Source: Cacajao melanocephalus (taxonomy: Eukaryota; Chordata; Mammalia; Primates; Pitheciidae). Taken from it: a stretch of DNA of 64,000 bases. The position numbers and the translations under genes were made by a program. The notes below the pieces were generated by a model that saw nothing but the letters and a program-made list of their open reading frames with translations, had not been told where the DNA came from and did not search any database. Below, piece after piece: positions 54,050 through 64,000 of this stretch. Positions within the stretch are counted from its first letter, which is position 1. The number at the start of each line of letters is the position of its first letter. The DNA is taken from assembly GCA_963573385.1 (NCBI GenBank), contig CAUYLG010026913.1, positions 62,001 through 126,000 of the forward strand, given 5' to 3'.

Positions 54050-54585
54050 AACGTTTTATTCTTTTATTCAACAAGTACTTCTTGCATTCTTATGATGTGC
54101 CAGACATTTTTATGGGTGTTGGGGAAATAATGCACCAGATATTTTTATGGTGCTGTAGAAATATCAGTGGACCAAACAGATAGGTGGACCAGAGCACTTA
54201 TTCTGGAAGGGAACTGAAGAGGCAAGAAGATCATCTCAGGCTGTGAAACCCCTATCAAGACAAGGTTATGTTGGAGAGTGCTGGGTGTGGAGGAACGGTG
54301 TTACAAGGAGGACAGACACAGCTAACACCGCGTGGAGGAGGGGAGATCAGGGAAGATGTGTGATCTTCTTCCCTTCCCACTAGGGTGGTCAGGGAAGACT
54401 ACTTGGAGGAGGGGAGCTGTGATCTGAGGCCTGACTGATGAGAAGCTAGACAGCAGAAGACTGGGGGAAGACAAGTTCGGGCAAAGGTAACAGCTAGTGC
54501 AACAGCCATGAGGCTGAAAGAAGAAGGCAGGCCCGTCTCACCAACCTGGACTGGATACCGAAAAGACAAAGTGTGAGAGGAGGCT
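54050..54585 (+). repeat. L2 LINE relic
   Basis: L2 order: ttcaacaagtacttcttgcattc, gatgtgccagacattt, ggaggaggggagctgtgatctgaggcctgactgatga and gggcaaaggtaacagc. It contains an imperfect internal duplication (ccagacatttttatggg / ccagatatttttatgg). Confidence 0.75.
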
Positions 54586-54926
54586 GGACAGGTGCTTAGG
54601 GCTAGTCTAGATCTTCTAATATGATGTCGCTGCATATAATGTGGTTTTATTTTCCACTGATAAAACTGCATGAAGTTTTCTTTCCTGCATTGTGCGTTAA
54701 CAACTCTTTTATTACTAGTGTGACCTAGTTTTTATATCTTTTGTGGATTTTTAATATTTCATGCATTTATGTTTTATCTTCCCAACTGCATGTAATCTCC
54801 TAAAGGCCCAGGGCTACTTTCTAGATGTTTATATTTCTTAGTAAAATCTTTTGCCTGGACGCTCCACACATGTTGTGCTGCTTTGAAGAATACCCTTTCG
54901 AAATCTGCATTTAGCCTGGCCTGTGA

Positions 54927-55277
<351 letters not shown>

Positions 55278-56376
55278 TACTCCTGTAGATTTCTTTGTGT
55301 TGGAGAGGTCTGGGAATAGGGTAGATTCGAACACATAGATTTTTACTTAGAGATTCTTTTTTTCCATAGATTGAGGTAATAAATGAAGTGCTCTCTCCAT
55401 GAATCTTGTAATAATAGTATTGATGATAGAAAACATATTGTTGCTAATTATGTAATGACATGCTTAGTGATACAAACATAAAAGGATTCAAAACATTTCT
55501 CTTCCTTAATGAATTAGCTTCCATGATGTTTACAGAAGTACAGAAGTTTGCCCCATGCTTCTCATTCCAAATAAAATGACTACCTTACAAATCATACTCG
55601 TAAATAAATATACCTAAATATGGGTATGTATGAAATAGAACCAATCTCCTAATACAGTGGCAACTGTGCCTATCAGCATGCTTTATGCAGCCTGGGATAG
55701 TGGCAGACGGCCAGCATATTATCCTCTAATCCATTGCTAGCCTGTCTTCTAAATGTTATGAATATTCATGTATGCCATAGAAAGCTAGGAAGGGCTTTAT
55801 TCAAACATTTTTTTGAATATTCCTTTATGTATCCCCCAAATAAAAGAATGTCTGCTTTTTTTTTTGGCATAAGGATCAGAGTGTGAATTCTCTTTTGTTC
55901 GTACCCATAAATCCTGAAAACCAATAAGCAACACATTCTCTAATCCTTATTTCATACCTCAAGGGTGAAGAGGTACAAATAAAAACACTTAGAGCTGGCA
56001 CAGTGGTTTGCTGTGACTGTACAATGCTACCACCAAGAAGAGGCATCAGTGTTCCTGGCTACCCTGGTGACTTCTGCCCGACAGGAGCTCCCTCTGGGGA
56101 CCCAGCCCACCAGCCCCACAGAGGCTGCCAGCTCTGCTCAGCACCTGATCATGGATGACTGGGAAGTGGCACTGACATCAGCCTGAAAAGGAAGATGTAG
56201 CCTTTCCCAAGACCCACAGTAATAACAGTAGCCACTGATGGTAGTGGTGGTGATATGGCAGTAGGGGTAGGTTAGTTTTTGGGGGGAAAATTTTGGAAAG
56301 CCTGTAACATGCACCTGGTTTAAAAAATATAATGCAATCATTTTGAAATTTCATTTCATTTTCCAGCAATATCTAA

Positions 56377-56706
<330 letters not shown>

Positions 56707-57508
56707 TAAAATTAAACTTTCTTATGATAGGATTTCTTAAACGAGGTAAAATGTATCATGCTGCTAGAGCAGAGAACTAAGAGTACTCTTTTGATAACCT
56801 TTCTTCCTTTCTCTTTCATATGAATAAAACCCCTTAACTTTCAGTGGGACACATGAATACTCAAATAACGGCTACATGTTTTAGCCTTCCTTTCATGGGA
56901 CTAGGTTTTCTGGGCAATAAAATATGAGGCAAGTGGTGAGTGTAACTTCTTCCCCATCTTTAAAAGGGATGAAACATGCCTTCACCTTCTCCTTTCCCTT
57001 TACCTGTGGCTGGAATGGGGAAGTGGAGGTCGCCATCTTGAACCAAGTGGATGGAAAACTGGCAAGAGAGAAGAAGCCTGGAACCTTGATTGCAACGTGT
57101 AGCAGGGCTGCCATACCTGTTTGAACTTTTAAGTGAGATGGAAATAAGCTGATCTTGCTTATGTCATCATTAATTTAGGTTTCCGTTAACACAGCCGAAC
57201 TGCTTGCTATCTCAGCTATTTATTGCTTTTCAGCAAAAGTGGACTCTGTGAAAGCAAGATGGGAAGGACCTCTTTCCTTAGTGCTAGGCATGGAGGAATC
57301 CACTGCTCTGGGTATGAAGTGCAGAAATGGGGAGAGAAATGGTGCTCTCCTAGTATCCACTGAATGTGACCTTGACTTTTCCTTGCAGGTTATGGGTGGG
57401 GTCTAAAAACCCAGATGAAACAACTTTTATCCACCCTGACACATGGCTGGCTTTGCATACCTTGCTGTTCTTATTTGATCAGTTTAGTTAACTTTAGCCA
57501 TCAAAACT

Positions 57509-57820
57509 TCTTCTTAAACAATTTTTTAAATTTTACTTTAAGTTCCAGGACACATGTGCAGAATGTGCAGGTTTGTTACGTAGATATACATGTGCCACGG
57601 TGGTTTGCTGCACTCATCAACCTGGCATCTAGGTTTTAAGTCTTGTGTGCACTAGGTATTTGTCCTAATGCTATCCCTCTCCTTTCTCCCCACCCCAAAA
57701 GGCCCTGGTCTGTGATGTTCCCTTCCCTGTGTCCATGTGTTCTCATTGTTCAACTCCCACTTATGAGTGAGAACATGTGGTGTTTGGTTTTCTGTTCCTG
57801 TGTTAGTTTGCTGCGAATGA
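57509..57820 (-). mobile_element. 5'-truncated L1 (L1P-type 3' end)
   Basis: Antisense L1 3' UTR (aagttccaggacacatgtgcagaatgtgcaggtttg ... gaacatgtggtgtttggtttt), flanked by a perfect 14-bp target duplication tagccatcaaaact at 57495-57508 and 57821-57834. A T/A-rich tail follows the left duplication. Confidence 0.95.
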
Positions 57821-58409
57821 TAGCCATCAAAACTCCTAAAGCTCTGTCAACTCTTTAGGAAACCCTGATTTCTACATCTCTGTGCATATGTATCTTTCAT
57901 AGTTAGACGATTGGCTTAGCCATCCCTCGGTTTGCATTTCTGCATAAGTGATCCAGAAGTTTCTTTACCCATTTGCCAAATCTTCCACTTCTGGAAAACA
58001 GGTTTTCTTTTTGGGAAGTCAGAGGAATTGTTTAATTATCCGTACTAATAAGTAAGCAAGGAATGTTTTTTACTTTGATAAAAAAATTATTAAATCGACA
58101 CAGGAATAAGATGTTCATACCCTGCCTTTGGTGTGAGGGGTGGGAAAGAAGACTGCTGAGGAAATATTTGCCATCTAGTACAAAGTGTCTTTGAGGAGTG
58201 TGTACTCATGTGTCATTTCCTAAGACGCTTAAGACATAGTGCTCAGCCATAGCTGCACTTGACCAGACTGGGCTTTGCAATAAGCACATTCCCCAAGCTG
58301 AATGCTGCTGATCCTTACAGGATGACTGCAGGGTGTTTCAGATTCTCCTGGGGTCACACGTGCCAGCTTGATTTCAAGAAACAGTTAGAATAACAGTTTT
58401 CTGATAAGA

Positions 58410-58545
58410 AGTCTGTAGCACTTTAGGGCTTATATAATCCAGAGATGGGATTGGGCATGATCCCCATTTTCTGTTGGGGAAAACGACTCACAGATAAGTT
58501 AAGAGACTTAACGTATAAAGTGATGACATCTTCCAGTCTCCAGGT
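58410..58545 (-). repeat. MIR-like relic
   Basis: gatccccattttctgttggggaaaacgactcacagataagttaagagactt is a reverse MIR core. Confidence 0.65.
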
Positions 58546-58888
58546 CCTGGGCTTTTCCTACAGCGTCACATTCGCGCTGTAATTCATGACGAGGCAAATG
58601 CTCACCCACAGAGAGATAAAGTACTCTTAACACTCCATCTACCAGGTTGCAGCCAAAGGATTCCGAAGACAATGATCATTCCATTGGTATGCACTATGCA
58701 GCTAAAGAAAGGTTTTGGCATCATCTGCTTTATTGCTTCACAGAAGATAAGAAAATAAACTACTAAGTAACTTATGCCAGATAACCCTGCTTTTTTCTCC
58801 CCACCAGGAGTAAGGACTAGCAGGAGGGTGGCTGGAAAATACTGAATATGTGCCAGTTCTACAACGGTTGTTAATAAAATTTTCTAAG

Positions 58889-59049
58889 CCAGGCACAGTG
58901 GCTGATGCCTGTAATCTTAGCACTTAGGGAGGCTGAGGCAGGAAGAGCGCTTGAACCCAGAGTTTGAGGCTATAGTGAGCTATGATTGTAACACTGCATT
59001 TTAGCCAGGGCGACAGTGGGAGACCCTGTCTCTAACAATAAATAAATAC
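58889..59049 (+). mobile_element. Alu SINE with central deletion
   Basis: The left end of an Alu (gccaggcacagtggctgatgcctg) joins directly to the right arm, then to an aataaataaatac tail. About 130 bp of the middle is missing. Confidence 0.88.
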
Positions 59050-59582
59050 ATCAAAAGGTAAAAAAATAAGATTAAAAACATTTTTTTGATTACGAAGATT
59101 TTCACATTCCTTCTTTGAACTTAAGTGAACTTTATTGGGATAAGCAATACACATTTAGATTAATCCTCCATAATAAAGGGGTAGAGTTGCCTTTTACCTA
59201 CAGATTCTAAAGTCAGGCTTGGCAGATAAACATTTCAAAGGCATCCAGGGGTGGTCAAGCGCCCCAGACCTTATAGCAAAACAACAACATGGAAGTCACT
59301 GAGGAACGTTTGTGCATTTTAGCAACAGGCAGCCAAGGAAGAAACACACGGTATAAAAGCCAGCTGCTGCTGTGAACCACAGCACAAATACTATTCAATT
59401 TCACAAAAGAGAACTGACGGAATAGAATAGGTAGCCAATTTGAACCAAATATTTCAAAACTCCTTTATGTGTAACTACCTTTTTAACATGGCAGCATATA
59501 TGGAAATTGTTTCCTTTATTAGAACAAATGCAAATTTTATTTTAAAAACACATTGTAGTTAAGGTTATAATACCGCACATAC

Positions 59583-59647
59583 CATTTTTTCAAAGTTTAC
59601 TAGATTGTCAATGAACGTCTTGTTCCCCTCATGAGTAAATGTCATAT
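59583..59647 (-). CDS. RAPGEF4: RAPGEF4 (EPAC2) coding exon, third from last
   Basis: This 65-bp exon lies between acceptor tttctttacag and donor GTATGTGC. With the G carried over from the preceding exon it makes 22 codons reading [12 protein letters not shown], then [10 protein letters not shown]. The THEGN(K/S)T-plus-LVN(F/I)EK motif is typical of RasGEF catalytic domains (EPAC1 has a similar LTFLHEG). The exon ends on a complete Met codon. The next exon (48021) starts with a complete Arg codon, 11.5 kb further along the minus strand, which makes this the longest RAPGEF4 intron in the window. Confidence 0.95.
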
Positions 59648-60063
59648 CTGTAAAGAAATAAAAGCCACATTCTAATCACTAACGGAAATATGTCATACTA
59701 AGAAAGCACAATAGCACCATTAGATTATGCTGGCGGATTTGCATAACACTACAGTTGAAAAAAGCTGATAATAGTTCCTTTTATGCTAGATGTTTAACTT
59801 TCTAAATCACTTCACCTGAGATTAGTAAAATTTTTAAACTGATCTTCTGTTTCACTAACAAGGTTTCCAAATCGTGGGTCCCTGCTCCTCCAGTCATCTT
59901 TCTGACCCTCTCTGAAAAGTCAGGGCTGAGAGGAGATGAAAAAGAAGGTACAAGGATGGAACTGATCATTTTTCCCTAAGTTATCAATCTGATCAGGGTA
60001 TTATTCATTTTCCTCCCCCAAATACTCATCACCTGCTTGGCCTGTGCGTCTTATTAGGATTAC
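59648..60063 (-). other. RAPGEF4: RAPGEF4 intron
   Basis: A short 416-bp intron with canonical GT-AG ends and no repeat or gene recognised in it. Confidence 0.88.
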
Positions 60064-60151
60064 CTTTAATGAGCAAAGGCATGAAGGGGATGAGAGGTGG
60101 CTCCAGCTTAGCTACCGTCAGCCTGTAGGCCCTGTGGTTCCTTGAAGGGTC
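60064..60151 (-). CDS. RAPGEF4: RAPGEF4 (EPAC2) coding exon, fourth from last
   Basis: This 88-bp exon has an acceptor ctcctaag and a donor GTAATCC. It encodes 29 codons plus one base: [10 protein letters not shown], then a stretch ending [12 protein letters not shown]. The segment SRNHRAYR..PPxIPFxPLLxKD is a conserved signature of RasGEF catalytic domains of the EPAC family, near the helical hairpin that opens the Rap nucleotide site. The final G joins the next exon (59583-59647) to rebuild the Asp of KDMTF. Reading frame, splice phase and order agree with neighbouring exons, and I see no frameshift or internal stop. Confidence 0.95.
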
Positions 60152-60249
60152 CTTAGGAGAGAAAAAGAGATGCTGGTAACGATTGGTGACACATAAACCA
60201 CCCTCTGTTACCTCCTAACACACCCGCCTTGTCACCCCACAATCAGGTA

Positions 60250-60994
<745 letters not shown>

Positions 60995-61063
60995 TATTTC
61001 CAAATCAAATATCACTACAAAAGAAAGGTAGACTTAAACAAATTGATGTGTATTTGTGTGTGT

Positions 61064-61348
61064 GTTGAGATGAGGTCTCACTCTGTCACCCAGGCTGGAG
61101 TGCAGTGGCCCAATCACCACTCACTGTAGCTTCCGCCTCCCGGGCTCAAGCGATCTTCCCATCTCAGCTTCCTGAGTGGCTGGGACCACAGGTGTGGGCC
61201 ACCACATCTGGCTAATTTTTGTATTTTTTGTAGAGACGGGATTTTGTCACGTTGGCCAGGCTGGTCTCGAATTCTTGACCTCAATCGATCCATCTGTCTT
61301 GGCCTCCCAAAGTGCTGGGATTACAGGTGTTAACCACTGCACCTGGCC
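61064..61348 (-). mobile_element. Alu SINE (AluJ-like)
   Basis: An antisense diverged Alu from gttgagatgaggtctcac to gcacctggcc. The poly(T) is replaced by a TG run. Confidence 0.92.
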
Positions 61349-61968
61349 TGTTTGTTTGAAAATAACTTCACTTATGGCATAAAAGGTTTTGGGTTTTTTT
61401 CCCTTTCTTGTTTGAAAAGATTTGCCTACAGAGGCCAAGGGGAGAGATTTCCCTTGAAAGCAAAAATGAAACAATCCTCTACTGCAAGACTCCCCTTTTC
61501 CTGAAGCCCCACCTTCTTCCTGGGAGTCTGGCTCACCTGCTGTCTGCCCTGTACAGCCAATCCTCGTTCCGATTTGCCCTCTGAAACCAGCCCATCACTC
61601 CCGGCAAGCCCACCTCACTCCTTTTCTAACACCTCCCAGCCAATGGGGAAAAGTAATTTTGGCAAGCCAAGAAAAATGCAGCTTCCAACCCACAGCCAGC
61701 CAGAGCTGGATGGAGAGGACCCCATTACACTGCTTTTCTTAGTTATACAAATTGACCTTATGTGGGACGTAAGTCCTCTTTAAGTTAGTTCCTGAGGGTG
61801 CCATTCATTAGTCAGACATGCTTGTTTTAGCAGCACTAAAAGGGATCATAAACTTCTTAAAGTCATACAAGGACAGATAAAATTTCTGAAATGAGAACTT
61901 CAATTCAGCTAATCAGAAATTGGATTAATGTAGACAGTGAACAGAATAAAGAAGCCACTGTCACTTAC

Positions 61969-62019
61969 CATTAAACTTTCAAACTCCGCATAGAACTTCT
62001 TGAACTTGCTTGGCAGTTT
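61969..62019 (-). CDS. RAPGEF4: RAPGEF4 (EPAC2) coding exon, fifth from last
   Basis: This 51-bp exon is bounded on the minus strand by an AG acceptor (..attaccag) and a strong GTAAGTGA donor. It encodes 17 whole codons, beginning KLPSKFKK and ending FESLM. This is the late part of the CDC25-homology catalytic domain of EPAC2. RAPGEF4 is known as a cAMP-gated exchange factor that loads GTP on RAP1 and RAP2 and acts in insulin secretion and in neurons. Both ends fall between codons, and the next exon (60064-60151) opens with the expected Asp codon. The preceding exon, which should end with ..TWE, was searched for up to position 64000 and not found, so it probably lies outside the window. The identification rests on recognising the protein sequence across five linked exons. 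Confidence 0.93.
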
Positions 62020-62439
62020 CTGGTAATGAAATGAAAATGCCACATGCATATGTCAGATTCAATATCTAGAAATGTATCATGGGTTACCATTTCTAGGGGA
62101 AATCTATTTCTATTGGCTCTTAATCAAACATCTCTGAGAAAGGCCAGACTGTAATCTGTCCTGTCATTTGAGGATAATCTTCCAGAACATAGAGAACTTG
62201 CCTTTTAAATGTCTTTAACCTAATTGAACCAAAAGTAACTATGAATGCTTTGGTCTTACTGCTTTTATAATGTTTTCTGAACTGGATGATTTATAAAGAG
62301 GACTGCATTCCTCAGACTATAAGAGGTCTGAATATATCCCCCCTACACACACACTTTTTAAAACTCTCTGATTCCCACAATCAGGAATTTAGAGAATATT
62401 AGCAATAAAAAAGCTTCTGAAACTATCTCTTTCAACACT

Positions 62440-62690
62440 CCTCCTCCCTTACAAGGTAAACTACATGAGAATAAGAATTTTTATTAGTTTTGTTTACTGA
62501 TATTTTTCTTAGTGCCTAAAAAAGTACTGGGTACAGAGTACTCCCTAAATATTCACTTGAATAGATTAAGCCTGTGTTTTACGGATGGAAAAAATTAAGT
62601 CTCACAGTTTCAATGACTGGCCCAGAGTCACACAGCTGCTTCTCATTAGAGCCTGTAATTCCCACCCCCTGCCTTCTTTTCTGCTCTCAT
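62440..62690. repeat. L2/MIR relics
   Basis: 62440-62570 resembles an L2 3' end (ctacatgagaataagaattttt ... gtgcctaaaaaagtactgggtacagagtactcc). 62570-62690 resembles a reverse MIR (ttttacggatggaaaaaattaagtc ... gactggcccagagtcacacagctgc). Confidence 0.65.
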
Positions 62691-63555
62691 CTCTCACATG
62701 TGTCATGCTTTTCTATACCAGCATTTATTTCTCTCACATGCCTTCCTATAATACAAAATCGGGCACTTCTTTCAATTTCCTGATTTCTCATGTTTATATT
62801 TTGGCAAATGATTCAACAACACTTACTGCATCCACATGCCTACACCAATAGCTCAATACTGAATCCTTTCAGTTTATCGGTTCCGACTTTGCTTAGTTCC
62901 TGAGTTTTCAGTAAAGCTAAACCTTTCACTTTTCTCTTCCGAAAGGGCCAAGCCAAGATAGAGCTATGTGATACATTTCCTGTCCCAGGACTAGGAACGC
63001 ATCAACCAACTCCTGGGCCTCACAGATTCCCGGGTCAGCTGGGAGTAGGCTTTGAACAGCGAAGCCTACCTTCAACAGCTGATTCACCAGTTGGGCCTCT
63101 GCAGTCCACAGAAAGGCTCCTCTTGCTTTTTTCCTATCTTCATCATCTTGTCATATTCCCATTTAAACATCCGTAAAACTCTGATTTTATTTCTAAAACC
63201 TAGTATCTTGTATATCCTCCAAACTCATTTTCCTGGCAGTTCAAGTTAGGGTTCAGGAAAACCTGATGTCCTTACTTAGAGGGGACTATTCAAAGGGCTG
63301 GAAGCTGGGATGGGCATCAAGGGATGCCAGGATCTCACCCCACACAGAGACTCCAGATCACCAAGTTATGCAAAAAAGTGGACTCAGCGAACACAGTCCA
63401 CTTAAAACTTAAGAGTGGGTTATGTTTTCCTAGGCCTCTGTCATCTGTTCTTTCTGTACTTAGCTTTCTTCAGGTCAAACACAGTAGCGCACAGGGTAAT
63501 CAAAATGTTTCTTTCATTCTCAATACTATTATTTACCCACCCCCTATGCTTCCAG

Positions 63556-63780
63556 AGCAGCGTTTTCAATAGAGCCATCGTGCCAATCCAGGAGGCATTT
63601 GGTAATGTGTGCAGACATTTTTTGTTGTCACCAGGGGGTGGGAGTGTGCTAAGAGGTGCTTCCAGCATCTGTTGGGGAGAGGCCAGGGATGCTGCTAAGT
63701 GTCCTTCAACACAGAAGACGACTCCATGACCGAGAACTGTCCTGCACCAGATGTCACCAGTGCCAAGGCTGAGAGACCGT
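63556..63780 (+). mobile_element. Non-autonomous hAT DNA transposon (MER type)
   Basis: agcgttttcaatagagccatcgtgcc ... ggcatttggtaatgtgtgcagacattttttgttgtcacc ... gggatgctgctaagtgtccttcaacacagaagac ... ccaaggctgagagaccgtg follows a common MER-class hAT relic end to end. The subfamily is not certain. Confidence 0.75.
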
Positions 63781-63799
63781 GTGTGCGCCGGGTAATTCT

Positions 63800-64000
63800 C
63801 ATTTGTTTCATCTCAGCTTGGTCTTTCCTCTCATTTCTGAACCCTTCCCTTTATCATGTGCTCTGGCTTTCTTTTCTATGTTGCTCCTTGACTGTTCCAC
63901 ATGTGTCCCCGAGTTCCGTGAGGCCAGGCACCATTTCTCACCCTGGTGTGGTCACTGTGGTACTCACTGGAGTTGGATGGGGAGGTTTTCTCAGCAAGTG
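63800..64000 (+). repeat. L2 LINE relic (runs off the window)
   Basis: gagttccgtgaggccaggcaccatttctcaccctgg ... tactcactgg resembles the L2 3' region. Confidence 0.5.

Larger units (their letters stand above)
62020..64000 (-). other. RAPGEF4: RAPGEF4 intron (continues beyond window)
   Basis: The upstream exon of RAPGEF4 is not present to the end of the window. The intron holds L2/MIR-like relics at 62440-62680, a MER-type hAT relic (63556-63780) and an L2-like tail. 62020-62440 and 62690-63555 show nothing identifiable. Confidence 0.75.

Noticed and set aside
63068..63115. Minus-strand reading LWTAEAQLVNQLLK followed by a GTAGGC donor-like site
   Set aside because: The exon upstream of 61969-62019 must end with the codons for ..TWE of EPAC2, which this does not, and no good acceptor precedes it.

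Overview
This is anonymous primate genomic DNA. It is mostly interspersed repeats: more than twenty Alu-type SINEs, L1, L2 and L3 LINEs, MIRs, LTRs, Tigger, MER and MADE1 DNA transposons. The only protein-coding sequence I can prove lies on the minus strand, as five short GT-AG-bounded exons at 61969-62019, 60064-60151, 59583-59647, 48021-48075 and 44784-44911. Joined phase-consistently, they encode the last 128 residues of RAPGEF4 (EPAC2, a cAMP-activated Rap GEF) up to its stop codon. Human RAPGEF4 lies at 2q31.1 with MAP3K20 (ZAK) about 20 kb downstream in the same orientation, so this window is in reverse orientation relative to the human reference.

Species. MADE1 and the abundance of Alu point to a simian primate. 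At least two Alus (7018-7326 and 35290-35590) carry a 7-bp duplication in the right arm (CCTGG-nGCCTGG). As I recall it, this marks the AluTa lineage of New World monkeys. I saw no clear AluY. My best inference is a platyrrhine monkey, but the sequence alone does not settle it.

Layout, left to right. From 1 to about 22.9 kb is probably the first intron of MAP3K20 (minus strand). It holds old L1s with nested insertions, Alus, MIRs, a Tigger-like element and a separate CpG island at 11.2-12.3 kb that could be an alternative promoter. From 22.06 to 23.28 kb is the CpG island that I take as the MAP3K20 promoter and first non-coding exon. No MAP3K20 coding exon was found in the window. From about 23.3 to 44.0 kb is intergenic repeat-rich DNA. 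From about 44.0 to 64.0 kb is the 3' end of RAPGEF4: the last five coding exons, the 3'UTR and introns, the largest being 11.5 kb.

I saw no tRNA, rRNA, CRISPR or bacterial-type system, and no intact viral or LINE reading frame. The most unusual structures are small rearrangements. One is a MADE1 element enlarged from 80 to 139 bp by a palindromic insert whose two halves match, in opposite orientations, a sequence 1.4 kb away. Another is a fold-back L1 fragment with 39-bp inverted arms. A third is a 65-bp LTR-like piece embedded in an older repeat, with a related copy inside an LTR 1.3 kb away. None amounts to a new biological system.
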